This document shows positions 21,592 through 32,065 of a DNA stretch of 64,000 nt, one piece after another; the stretch's first letter is position 1; every line of letters begins with the position of its first letter. The notes beneath the pieces were generated by a model. It saw nothing but the letters and a program-made list of their open reading frames with translations, was not told the origin of the DNA and did no database searches. Position numbers and translations under genes: made by a program. The stretch spans positions 23,006,283 through 23,070,282 of the forward strand of contig NC_045148.1 in NCBI RefSeq assembly GCF_008831285.2. Reading direction: 5' to 3'. The DNA comes from Nymphaea colorata (Eukaryota > Streptophyta > Magnoliopsida > Nymphaeales > Nymphaeaceae).

Positions 21592-22046
21592 ATCGCAACG
21601 TGGGCAGACATTGATGTTACAAAATATGAAGGAAAAATTAAATGGTAAGTTCAGTTTAGACAAAAAAATGATATGTCGAGGTCTTTTTTTTTTTGAGAAA
21701 TACAACTAAGTGCATACGTGAAAGCAACAAAACATGAATTAACAATTCATTGCTAAGTTTAGTTGAAAAATTATAATTAACAATTTATTTACACCTTGTA
21801 CTTTCTCTGCATATGTTGGGGTCCACCCATTAAAGTATGCTTGTTATGTACATGGGTGGAGTAGAGACCTTGCTTTCCAATTCTATTTCTATGTTGAACA
21901 ATTCGACTCAAATAAGCTCCAATTGGCAGTCCGATACGTGACCCTTATATAGGATATAGGCAGGCACCAAGCTGCCAAATTGACTGCCCTCTTATTGGCC
22001 CGAAAAAGTTTTGAACCGAGTATCATCGCCCTAACTACCATGATAA

Positions 22047-22120
<74 letters not shown>

Positions 22121-22430
22121 CTTGTCTCCCATTTGCTTTCTTATTATTTTTTTTTCATTTAGTCAGCTCTCTATCTCTCTCATTTACTCCCTTCGCGTCT
22201 TCCACGTCTCTCACTTTTTCTCAACAAATTTGAATAGGTATATACATATATATATGGTTGGTTGCCAGTTGCAGGTTCGAGATATACATAAAGTTAGACT
22301 ATTTTGCCACCATCACTGTGGGTTTAGAAGCTACAACCGTGCTGCTGTTACAAAACTGGACTATTTTGGCAAAAGTTTTGACCAAAAGCACCGACCTAAA
22401 TTTTTGATATTAAATAAACATGAATTTTAT
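21592..22430. repeat. 0.85-kb duplicated block, copy 1
   Basis: Collinear and direct with 26,513-27,400. It starts at GCAACGTGGGCAGACATT, passes through AATTAACAATTTATTTACAC, TGACTGCCCTCTTATTGGCC and a TA tract, and continues to GGTTGCCAGTTGCAGGTTCG. The copies are highly similar outside the TA tract, whose length and interruptions differ. No coding potential is evident. A weaker third match to the GTTGC-GTTGC-GGTTC part lies near 23,000. Confidence 0.85.
22049..22120. repeat. TA microsatellite inside duplicated block copy 1
   Basis: About 70 bases of TA with one internal C interruption (TACATA). Confidence 0.95.
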
Positions 22431-23537
22431 GTGAACGTTGACATGATTTCACTGGAAGTTTAATGCTGCTAATAAAGAGTACTATTGTTTATGCAACCTT
22501 ACTTCAAATGACAAGGAAGTTGATGTAAATAGAAGGCTACTTTTTTTTAAAATAATATATATATATATATATATATATGACAATTCAATCCTATTGAATG
22601 TGGAATATTTTCTCAGATGACTAAAATTTTCAAAAGAATATCAGAAAAAAAGGTGTTATTATATTGATGCTGTAGATAGTCTATGATGCAATGACGGTCT
22701 GTATAGGGTGGCTGTAGCAGCAATGCTTGTTTTTATATGTCTTATTATATTTTCTTTTAGTCAGATAGCTCTCTGTTTCTCGCGCTAAAAAATTGAACAT
22801 GTCCTCTTTGTTGCTTCACGTACGCTATACGGCCTGGCTGTATGTGCCTTTTGTTTGCCGTCAAGGCAGGGGCAGTCTTAGAAGATTGGTGCATGCTTCC
22901 CTGCAACTTATGTGTCCACAAGATTTCTTTCCCATATATGCACGAATCGGCAATCTGAAACTCCTTCCCCTCCATTAATTTCACTCTAAATAACAAGAAG
23001 GTTGCCCGTTGCTGGTTCAAGATATACATAAAATTAAGTTGGCAACAAAATTGCTGAGTACACAGCTTGGAGGCAAAAGGGGGTGGCGGTCCGGTGCCAG
23101 CCGTGTACCCACCCACTCCGTTACCTTATTCCTTTACCAGCTCTTGCATCTTATGCTATACAAGCACTCAGTTGCTACTAGCTAGATCTCCTCCTTTGCC
23201 TCTTGAAATTTGGAAATAATTCCTTGTAGCCTGAAATTAGTCTACACCATAGAGGAAGAGAAATCACCACAGAAGGCCTTCCAATGGCAAACACCCCATG
23301 ATGGCCCTCAAAAAGGGAAAGGAAAAGACATAAAAGGTCGATCGACTTCCCGGTTCGTATATAAATGTTCATGTCCTGAGTTTCATTTTCGGTCGTTCCC
23401 TGTCATGCAGCTAGTGGAATCTTCTTTTCATGCCAATCCGGCTGCTGGCCACCAAGTGTTCATTCCCCAAAGGCATATATAGGGCTGAGATATCTGATCA
23501 TTTGACAGACATGTAGACAAAAGGAGATGACTAATCC
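22431..23537. other. Intergenic; TA tract, partial repeat copy and a candidate promoter region
   Basis: Holds a TA run at 22,556-22,579 and a partial relative of the duplicated block (about 22,745-23,050). From about 23,200 the sequence is alignable with 45,420-45,690 and 61,380-61,520 (CTCCTGAGTTTCATTT-like, GCTGGCCACCA-like words). A TATATAAATG word at about 23,358 could serve as a TATA box for the candidate exon at 23,538. Confidence 0.45.
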
Positions 23538-23589
23538 ATGGACAACGTTGCTGATCATCATCAAAATCAAAAGGAAAAGGAAGAGCCAG
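23538..23589 (+). CDS. Candidate short first exon (gene start only)
   Basis: ATG followed by 17 codons (MDNVADHHQNQKEKEEP) and a splice-donor-like G|GTAAAT. Two other places carry an ATG-to-GTAAA unit after related upstream sequence: 45,703-45,741 (MEKLSHHQRGPSK) and 61,529-61,567 (MEKLNHHKRGSRK). The shared HH core, the conserved donor and conserved upstream DNA suggest the 5' ends of related genes. No downstream exon could be found. The protein family is unknown and the call rests on position and resemblance only. Confidence 0.3.
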
Positions 23590-24119
23590 GTAAATTTCCA
23601 TTTAAATTAACTCTGTACAACATTGCTGATCAACCTTGCTCGAGCTCCACTCAAACTCTGAAGTTTAAATTTATGCTCTACTCTAGCTAGGTACCCCATA
23701 TAGTTTTTCATGTAATATTACCCCGTATAGCTTTCCATGTATTTGTTTCATCTAAATAGGCACCTCTTATCAGATTCAGCAGAATTGGTGAATTTGCCAA
23801 TTCACCAATCAAACGCCTCACTGATACCGCACCTCACTCAATTCTACAACACGAACGGCAACTTGAGTTGGCTAAATTTAAGATATTATTGACCATCGTT
23901 ATTTTAAGTTTGCCTCATGGATAAAGTCTATGCTCATTTATCTAAATGTGTGAAACTTAAACACCTCGGACTTAGCTTAAATCCCAATGAAACATTATTA
24001 GGACACCTCAAATTTGTGTTTTGGCACGAGAATAGATTTATCTCAAGACAACTGGATAAGTTTTACTATGGCACTTTAAATGTAAGGTAAGATGGATTTT
24101 CCGACATTGAGGTACTTGG
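23590..24119. other. Intergenic, nothing recognised
   Basis: Would be the first intron if the exon at 23,538 is real. No further exon is visible. ACCCCATATAGTTTTTCATGT and ACCCCGTATAGCTTTCCATGT-like phrases at 23,693 and 23,722 form a short direct repeat. Confidence 0.4.
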
Positions 24120-24127
24120 ATGGTGAT

Positions 24128-24313
24128 CAGGGGCAGAGCAAAGGAGGAGCCCTCATGGGCCCTGTCTCTACCTAAAAAAAAAAAATTACATGTAAATTTT
24201 ATAAAATTTCACTTGTCTTATATAAAAATTTTGCAAAATGATATTTCGGCGCCCATCAAAATTTAAAAACTTCAATTCCGCTCTCTTCATGAATATTTCT
24301 GGCTCCGCCCCTG
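24128..24313. mobile_element. 186-bp MITE with hAT-type ends
   Basis: Left end CAGGGGCAGAGCAAAG; right end reads CAGGGGCGGAGCCAGA on the other strand. Flanking 8-mers ATGGTGAT (24,120-24,127) and ATGGAGAT (24,314-24,321) match at 7 of 8 positions, as expected of an hAT 8-bp target duplication. No coding capacity. The CAGGGGCGGAGCCA end is common in small non-autonomous hAT elements of plants. Confidence 0.85.
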
Positions 24314-25110
24314 ATGGAGATCACCATGTACACTTTAACCTCACATTATCATGTGTCTTGGCTTGTAACTTACATCAAGTTATATAGAAACTTAAGTTGT
24401 AGGCAAAAAGTGGAGATTGACCATATCAAAAGGTGTCAATTTTATACTTGGTCATTATATATTGTATTAAAATTATTGCTAACATCACCACTATTCCTCA
24501 TCAAGAAGATTTTTAACTTAATCATGCTGAAAATTCTGATCCTCATTTTCCTGGTATGCTAATAAAATGGGGTTAGCTCAACAAGAATGAAGAGGGGCTA
24601 GATGGTGACTAGTTTCTATTTCAAATTCGTGGGGCACCAACTCTCTATGTTGTAAAAGGGACGGTACCGACATGCAAGTTGAAACGCGGCTGGAGCATTG
24701 GGATGAAGGCTTCAGCTTTTTACCTAGCTTTGGAAACACCGCTCACCTGAACAGAGTATGTGATACAAAATATGGTATATATATATCAATATCTATCCAT
24801 GTAAGAAATCAGAATTCATCATATTTAAATAAGAAACTCCATCTTATTGGTCTCAAATTCAGTTTTAAATAAAAATTATTATAGTCGGTCCACCAAAATT
24901 ATTAGAAGAATTTGTTCTCTTTCTCTCTTCTACCAAAAGTTATGTAGTATAGTCGGTCCACCAAAAGGTGCACGCAGTGCACACGAAGGAAACCAAGTTC
25001 TGTAGGCCACTCTATGTGTATCATGAGCATACACAAGATGTTGACCCTTCTATCAATATGCATATTTACTTTAATGTTCAAACATTATTGCATATGCACA
25101 ACTTTATATA
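24314..25110. other. Intergenic with a short direct repeat
   Basis: The 18-base word ATAGTCGGTCCACCAAAA occurs at about 24,883 and about 24,951. No gene is supported. Confidence 0.5.
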
Positions 25111-25114
25111 TTTT

Positions 25115-25625
25115 TAATCATGTCCTTATCTCACACCTCTATAATTGTCTTATACCTCTGTCATTAGTTCACACTTCTGTCATTATCTCATACATATTAT
25201 CTCATATCATTCATTATCATAGTCATGTCGTTATCTCATACTCATTATCTCATACCTTCTTCATTATTGTGAACCCATAACACCTCATACCTTTGTCATT
25301 GTTACACTCATGTTATTATCTCATACTTGTTACCTCATACTCTAATCATTATCTCATACCCATACCATCTAAGATAATGACAGGGAGTGGCAGGAGATAA
25401 TGGTTGGGATATGCGATAATGAAATAATGGTTGGGGTATGAGATAACGGCAAGAGTATGAGATAATGAGTACGAGATAATATAATAGAGGTATGAGATAA
25501 TGTGAATGAAATAAGATAAAAAGTATAAGCATATGTATGAGATAATGCTAAACAGAGGTATGAGATAATGTGTACAAAGAGCAAAAGATATATGAGATAG
25601 TGAAAGATGTACGAGATAACGCTAT
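25115..25625. repeat. Foldback array: TTATCTCATAC units inverted at about 25,372
   Basis: The left half carries TTATCTCATAC and variants (five perfect copies, near 25,182, 25,229, 25,242, 25,315 and 25,347) spaced by CC-TCTGTCA-like sequence. The right half carries the reverse complement GTATGAGATAA (five perfect copies, near 25,436, 25,455, 25,489, 25,535 and 25,558). The switch lies at CATACCATCT|AAGATAATG. Transcripts or single strands could fold into a roughly 250-bp imperfect stem with almost no loop. Short open frames over it reflect the repeat. Confidence 0.85.
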
Positions 25626-26512
25626 GAGCGGAATAAATAAAACGAAGATGCCTTTTTACATTTCAGGGACGTATATTAGTTATAGCGATACGCATATACT
25701 CACAAGCTTTACCTTTATCGAATCTCAAATTGTTTCTTTCGATTTTCTTTTTCTGTCATTAAAAAAAAAAATTCTTCTATTAATCATGAGCTTTTTTTTC
25801 ATTATTAAAATGATGCATGAAAAAATCATACATAAAATGGTGTATATAACCAACATCAGACATGAAGTACATCTATTGTTTGATTTCCATTGGTATTACT
25901 TTTCTAGAGGCATTGAGGGCTGGGTTAAAGAATAATATTATATATATATATATATATAAGCACTTCACAATGCAATATTACATGGGTTGGTAAGTTTAAT
26001 CACACATGTATTTGGAGGGAGAGAGAGAGAGAGTCTTTCTTACAAAAAAAAAAAAAGAAACTCTGTCAAACGTTTTGCTTAGCTGGTTTGAGCCATCCAT
26101 TCTGATGGCTCATGTTCTTTGTTTAAAAAAGTTAAAAGAAAAAGAAACATTAGGCAAAGATGCCTCTCTAGCATACTGTATCTCACCGGCAAAGCAGAGG
26201 AAAGAACGGGGCATCATGCCGGGTAATCATTTGATTGGGGAATCTGGAAAAGTCAAAATCAAACACGGCCAATTTTCCCCACTCAAGTATATTTTTCTTC
26301 TAGTGGTGAAATCTGAAGTGTCTGCGGTTCACCCCTTTTTAATATGATAATCAATGATGAGGTAGCAATACATGCTACTTTACGAGCTAGCTAGGCTTAG
26401 CAAAGCCCCAAACGGGCTAAACTGAAGAGATGAGTCTTACCTAGGTATTAAAGACCTGACCTTTAGAGGTTGCACGTCTAAGCCTCTCATATATATAGGT
26501 CAAATCAAACAT
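25626..26512. other. Intergenic, microsatellites only
   Basis: TA run at about 25,937-25,960 and a GA run at 26,017-26,034. Frames of 113-121 codons (25,570-25,935 and 26,006-26,347) lack family features and start in repeat sequence. Confidence 0.45.
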
Positions 26513-26991
26513 AGCAACGTGGGCAGACATTGGTGTTACAAAATATGAAGGAAAATTAAATGATAAGTTCAGTTTAGACAAAAAATGATATATCAAGGTT
26601 TTGTTTTTTGAGAAAGTCAACTAAGTGCATACGTGAAAGCAACAAAACATGAATTAACAACTTATTGCTAAGTTTAGTTGAGAAATTATAATTAACAATT
26701 TATTTACACATTGTACTTTCTTTATCACAGAGGTCAATACTGAAAGTTCATATATTGATAGTGGGGTCCACCTATTAATTTACGCTCGTTATGTACATAG
26801 GTTGGTGTAGAAACCTTGCTTTCCATTTCTATTTCTATGTTGAACAATTCTTCGACTCAAATAAGCTCCAATTGGTAGTCTGATACGTGACCCTTGTATA
26901 GGATATAGGCTGGCCCCAAGCTGCCAAATTGACTGCCCTCTTATTGGCCCGAAAAAGTTTTTTACCGAGTATCATCGCCCCAACTACCATG

Positions 26992-27087
<96 letters not shown>

Positions 27088-27400
27088 AAATAGTTGTCTC
27101 TGATTTCCTTTCTTATTATTTTTTCATTTAGTCCGCTCTCTGTCTCTCTCGTTTACTCTCTTCGCGTCTCTCACGTTTTCTCAACAAAATTGAACATGTA
27201 TATGTATAGTTGGTTGCCAGTTGCAGGTTCGAGATATACATAAAAATTGCATTATTTTGCCACCATCGTCGTGGGTTTTCAAGCTACAACCCATGACAAC
27301 GTTGGATTGTCATCACAAAGTTGGACTATTATTTTGGCAAATGCTTCAACCAAAAACACGGACGTAAATTTATGAAATTAAATGAACATGAATTAATGAG
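26513..27400. repeat. 0.85-kb duplicated block, copy 2
   Basis: Direct copy of 21,592-22,430. It has about 40 extra bases near 26,728-26,765 (ATCACAGAGGTCAATACTGA region) and a longer, differently interrupted TA tract (26,998-27,085), ending TATGTATGTATG. Confidence 0.85.
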
Positions 27401-27834
27401 GCCAAACCACAACCTGATCACGTCTATAATTTAATATAAATGTGGGTGATAACTGATAATGCAGTACTATTATTGTAAATGTCGATGTTGGAAAACTTAA
27501 AATTCACGTTTGTCATCCATTAAAGAATCAAAGGCCAACAAACAATGTCTCCGGTGTGGCAGTCTAATCATAGCCACAAATAATATCTCGGAGTTTTAAA
27601 TAGCAACGTTTTTCTTGGGTATAATACAACAGACTTGAAAAATACAGGAAAAATAGTATTTAAAACAAATAAAATAAATAAAAATGAGAAAAAATAAAAT
27701 AAATGAGAAATTAATAACACAAGCATCAAAAGATAGGTAGATCTGTACCAAATAAAAATAAAAAATGTTAAAAAGCTGGTTAACAATAAAAAAATGACAA
27801 AAATGAAAAAATGAAAAAACCGAAAATTACAAGC
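27401..27834. other. AT-rich intergenic
   Basis: Contains an A-rich stretch with AAATAAAATAAATAAAAATGAGAAA-type low complexity (27,655-27,820). No gene is supported. Confidence 0.5.
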
Positions 27835-28950
27835 CTATCTTGATCTATCATGCCACACAAAATTTGAAATTGTAGTATGATAAGAACTAGCAAATAAAGA
27901 TTCAAACTTATGGGATTGGTCCACTTTATTCCAGCCACTTGCCTGTTTATCCATTAGCTGGACATACATATTGTCTTTACCGCTTCCCCTCTCCAAACTG
28001 CATTTTCTTGTTCGTCTCATCCTTAACCTAAAAGAAGTAGATTTGTTAACTCAATATTGCACTTCTTACCTTTGCATATATTAGATATGGATTGAAGATT
28101 TTACTTTATTTCTAAAACATGGTCATGGGTTAATAGAAACGTCTTATTTTTGAATTGATTTGCCTTAATTTGCCATTGGGGCATGCACGTCATTGCCTAC
28201 CATGACACCAACTAAACGAAAACACTCCTATTTGGCATCAAACATATAGACCTAAAGTCGCAACACGATGCACAGTACTTGTATTTGGATGCCATTGATT
28301 GTCTTGCTTTGACTTCGTAGTCATTTCCATGAACGCCTCTAGTAAATTCTAACAATCTTGGCCATTTTATTCCTCCTAGCACATAATTCACCAATTACAT
28401 GACTTTTCGATCCATAATGAACTTGGATATATACCTTTTCCTACACTCTAGAATCATTTATCACCTCTACTACAACCTCTACCTTTGCCAAGGTCACACC
28501 TATTTTGAGAAAAGAAGGCAACTATTGATGACCCACTTGCTGATTGCGAAGAGTTCCAATCACTTCTCTTGATTTATGAGAATATCATGTATTTCCCAGA
28601 ATGAGGGAAGAGATTTTGAAGTTCTCATCGTTATGACAAAACCTTTATATTCGTTGCATATTTAAGTCATCCTCATTTATAATTTCAACAACTAAACTAA
28701 GTGAACCAGTTAGAAACATGAAATGGTTGAGAAAGCCAACCACAGATTCTTCACACTTAGACACATTTTGGCAATCGTGGTTGAGCTGAAGAATTTGTAA
28801 TTTGGATTCTGAGACAAATGCTTTCTCAAGGAATATAAGGCTTGTGATGGATAATTTGGCTGAGCACCAATTCTTTTCCGTTACATTTTCTTTTTCGACT
28901 TGTTTGCGGATTGCATTTGACATTTTTGAATGATGTGCTTTGATCATTTT
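27835..28950 (-). pseudogene. Degenerate copia gag to pre-integrase relic
   Basis: On the minus strand 28,947-28,645 encodes a Gag capsid-like block: FLEKAFVSESKLQILQLNHD, then NVSKCEESVVGFLNHF and EIINEDDLNMQRI. This matches the usual copia pattern of a long helix, a loop and a conserved Asp pair. 28,020-27,835 encodes SGKDNMYVQL and NFVWHDRSR, resembling the pre-integrase region. Between them the zinc knuckle and protease are barely traceable (WHPNT-like in a shifted frame). No LTRs, RT or integrase core were found. Much older than elements A-D. Confidence 0.6.
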
Positions 28951-30250
28951 GCACTTTATATTTAATCAACTAACCCTTAACATCATGATCAACCCCATTA
29001 TATGCTTGTTAAACACTACTGACTTCAGCATGATCATCAGTCCTTTTACAGAATTTGATGCATTATCTTGAGAACGATGTCATCTTATCATAGTATATCT
29101 TCATATACACTTATATCTGCATTGTCATTGAATTATAACATGAATAAAATACTGAAGTGTTTTTCTAAGTCGCTCTTTCCAAGTACACCTTCCCTTGGGG
29201 GCACTACGTACACAAGTTATACTAAGCATATTACTGCATATTTGAGCAGTTTGGCCAATATATCAACCAAAATAAGAGTCATCTTCAATATATCTGCCGT
29301 TGCAATTAATCTTTCCCACTTTCACTTCCTACTTTAGGTTTAGATTCCAAGACACTCCCCCTTGTCGGCCTTTCTCTCATGTGGCCTCTCCCTCCGCTCC
29401 TTTTCTGTGCATTCCCTTCAGCATCACCAAGTCAGGTAGGTCTCTAAATCATATTGATAATTTTGAAACGCGTGAACGGATTAGGATCACAGAAATGAAT
29501 GCTATATATGCCATTTTTCAGTGTCTTTTTACTGAACCCACGTATACTAACTTCCCACATACCATTATCTTCCCTTTTCATACCCATCCATGAAATAACA
29601 GCTTCAGTTTTTAGGAAAAGCTCAACAATTCGCTGACATCCCAGTTTCCTGAATGAACCACATTTCCGTAAGCTAATTGACCTGCGGCAGCATGTGAGGA
29701 GGCACTCCTATACTAGTTAACCTCTGCAAATCGTCATATTCCAATTTCTCCCCCAAGCATGAAATAATGATTACAGTTTTCCGGAAAGGGTTGGAATATT
29801 TTCCCAACCATCATTAATTTCCAATATTGATAGGATGCTAACTTTTCATATCTTATAAGACACTGGGGACTCATTTCTTACCTTCAGACGTACCCAGTTT
29901 CAATATCCACCTACAGGATGCCTTTGTTGGTGTTTGGCATTCAGAAAATAGTTAGCCTTTAGAAAGAGCTCTTGCATTTTCTAATGGAGAAAAATGCATT
30001 CAGATTCATGCTCTACTTTTCAAACGGGATTCCATCAATATATATCTAATCTGGTTGATCGAATGTTTGTCGTGAAGCTTTGGCTTTGGTTTAAAACGTA
30101 TGAGGGACAGAAGGAGGGCCTTATTACATGACCAGAACAGGGAAAATAAAGGCCCCAATTGGTAACTAATATGCCCCACATTGGTCTGCTTCGTTTAAAA
30201 CGTCAAATTGTACTGTAAAATTGAACTGACCAAGTATGTACTGAAGCCCC
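28951..30250. other. Intergenic, nothing recognised
   Basis: Frames of 89 and 97 codons (29,068-29,337 and 29,300-29,593) carry no motif. No repeat partner seen in the window. Confidence 0.45.
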
Positions 30251-30355
30251 AACAGTCAGCATTGAAAGATCTCCAAAAAGGGCCATGGTGGTGACCAGTA
30301 GAATGGGCTGCTGGAACTTTGTCGGCACACACTCACCTGCAACATCTTACTCTCG

Positions 30356-30598
30356 TTATTGTTTCCCGGGTTGTACATTGGAGAAGTAAAGTACTGAATA
30401 GTTGATATTAACATAACCATGAACGAGGTCCACAGACAAGAAAGTGAAAGCACTGCCACCTACGTAGTAAAGGAAGAGGTAGATGACAATTCCCACTGCA
30501 GTTAAGGTCATGTAGAAGACGTGGGAACGGGAGTGGGCTGGGAAAACTGACGTGTTGAGAAGAGCAAGCCCAATCGCCACATTCAGCTTAGCCATGCA
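30356..30598 (-). CDS. Unidentified 80-residue membrane-like reading frame (possible exon)
   Basis: From the ATG at 30,598 (an in-frame ATG at 30,616 adds six residues) the frame encodes MAKLNVAIGLALLNTSVF, then a strongly hydrophobic FYMTLTAVGIVIYLFLYYVGG and a further hydrophobic FTFLSVDLV. It looks like one or two membrane helices. It ends at a stop after VQPGKQ. A second minus-strand frame (30,459-30,256) overlaps its end, so a frameshift or splice is possible. I do not recognise the family. It could be a fragment of a host membrane-protein gene. Confidence 0.35.
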   Translation of the reverse strand, partial: CMAKLNVAIGLALLNTSVFPAHSRSHVFYMTLTAVGIVIYLFLYYVGGSAFTFLSVDLVHGYVNINYSVLYFSNVQPGKQ

Positions 30599-30806
30599 GC
30601 TTTGTGAAGGTGTCACACTCCCGTTGACAAATTAAATGAGAAGCTTTCAGAAAGAAGTAATTCACAATGAGAGAGAAAACTTTGGGAGGAAGCATTCGAC
30701 AAGCAGGAGCGATGCATGGAGTGGCTGTGGCTGGTGAGTCTCACCATCCGATTGGGGGGCCGATGTCGGTGCAGGCAGCCAGCTCCTAATTCGGCCTTCT
30801 CCCAAC

Positions 30807-31124
30807 TCAACGTTCATCTCCGTCGTCGGCCGATGTTCCGGCGACTTCGTCTTGCCCGTCCACCTCTAAGGCCTCCTCTGGGCGGATCTCAATGGACAGG
30901 TCCTCGAACGCACCTGATGGGGATACCAGAGGATTAGGAATTGGAGGGTTCTCCCTGTTCTCTTCTGGATTACCAGAACTCGGTTCAAAGAGGCATTCCA
31001 AGCCCAGGACGAACATAATGGGATGACGTCCATATCTTCCCTCTGCGTTCTTCTTCTCAATGGCAAGGAAGTGAGCAAAGAACTGCCGATTTAACAAAAG
31101 CCGGCAATTTTGGGGAAATTTCAC
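30807..31124 (-). CDS. Unidentified reading frame, acidic C-terminus
   Basis: A 105-codon minus-strand frame that contains NRQFFAHFLAIEKKNAEG and a FVLGLECLFEP block. It ends in an acidic, low-complexity tail (IRPEEALEVDGQDE and AGTSADDGDER). The region is more GC-rich than its surroundings, which lends some support to coding origin. It starts at GTG with no upstream ATG in frame, so it may be an exon or a fragment. Family not recognised. The plus-strand frame at 30,716-30,937 overlaps and has no better claim. Confidence 0.3.
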   Translation of the reverse strand: MKFPQNCRLLLNRQFFAHFLAIEKKNAEGRYGRHPIMFVLGLECLFEPSSGNPEENRENPPIPNPLVSPSGAFEDLSIEIRPEEALEVDGQDEVAGTSADDGDER

Positions 31125-31470
31125 GAAGGGTCGATCATCATCGGGTATATGGGGTCAAAAGTCACACGACTCACGTACGCAGTGTGAAGGTCGACATAAA
31201 TGTGTAATTTTTTTTTTTACTTATCTATATACACGGATAGGTGTCGTCGCGTATATTTTTCAAGTCAACTTTTCAACTCCAGACGTGAATCTTATGGGGA
31301 TAAAAAATTTCGTGTGTTTTAAAGGACGTCGGTCTGGTGGTAATTATTATTTACAATTTGGGGCCTATATATTCTGATATGCATCAAAAATCACGCCTAC
31401 ACTTGACATTAAAGCCACAGCGAACAGCAAAGGCTTAGCTTCAGGAGTTCAGGAAAGTCACTTCTAAACA
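31125..31470. other. Intergenic, nothing recognised
   Basis: No frame, repeat partner or element end supported. Confidence 0.45.
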
Positions 31471-31472
31471 TA

Positions 31473-31611
31473 ACTGGGATGTCAATGCCAAGCCATTGGA
31501 TTTGAATCAGATATTACCATATCTGTTTTTTTAGATATTCATAGATTCAGATATGAACTCAGATTCGGATGTGAATGAAAGAACTTATATATCATATGCA
31601 AATCTAACTTT

Positions 31612-31643
<32 letters not shown>

Positions 31644-31645
31644 CG

Positions 31646-31676
<31 letters not shown>

Positions 31677-31800
31677 CCCACATCCAAATCCAGCATTTGG
31701 ATTTTGAATATCCAACTTAAGATCTAAATCACCGGACTCTTTTATTTTACTACCGCACCCGAGTTGGGTGTGGCTCCGACTCACACCCGAGCCCAGTTAG
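31473..31800. repeat. MITE-like sequence with GGGATGTCAATGCC end and embedded microsatellites
   Basis: The left end CTGGGATGTCAATGCC resembles the TAGGGATGTC ends of the small TIR elements at 44,639-44,648 and 54,209. The body repeats GATTCAGATAT/GGATTTGAAT words as those do. It contains a TA run and a GC/CA run (31,617-31,676). The right end is unclear; CCCGAGCCCAGTTAG near 31,797 may be it. No target duplication seen. Confidence 0.4.
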
Positions 31801-32065
31801 AATGTCATATTACTAAATTACTATAATGCAATTATTGTTGTTTTGATATTTTCCTACGCAATACAATTAGTCAAATATGTTATATGCATTCATAACTAAA
31901 TTATAATAAAAATATATACTTGCATATTCTGTTATATATATAATAAATTAATAATAATAATAATAATAATAAAATATCCTCACCGCACCGCCATACCTAA
32001 ATTTGTTGGAATGTGCCGCTCCAGCATCCGCACCGGCACCCGCACCCCAAACTCTGGTGACATAG
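31801..32065. repeat. TAA microsatellite and GC-rich MITE-like fragment
   Basis: (TAA)n at about 31,947-31,972, then CACCGCACCGCC and GCACCGGCACCCGCACCCC (31,980-32,045). The latter is phrase-rich sequence of the sort found near ends of small TIR elements. No clear boundaries. Confidence 0.4.

Noticed and set aside
25014-25584. Frames of 65-88 codons rich in SHT/ISYS repeats
   Set aside because: They are translations of the TTATCTCATAC foldback array.
25115-25625. CRISPR-like array
   Set aside because: Units are degenerate, spacers are not of constant length, the array inverts at its centre, and the genome is a plant nuclear genome.
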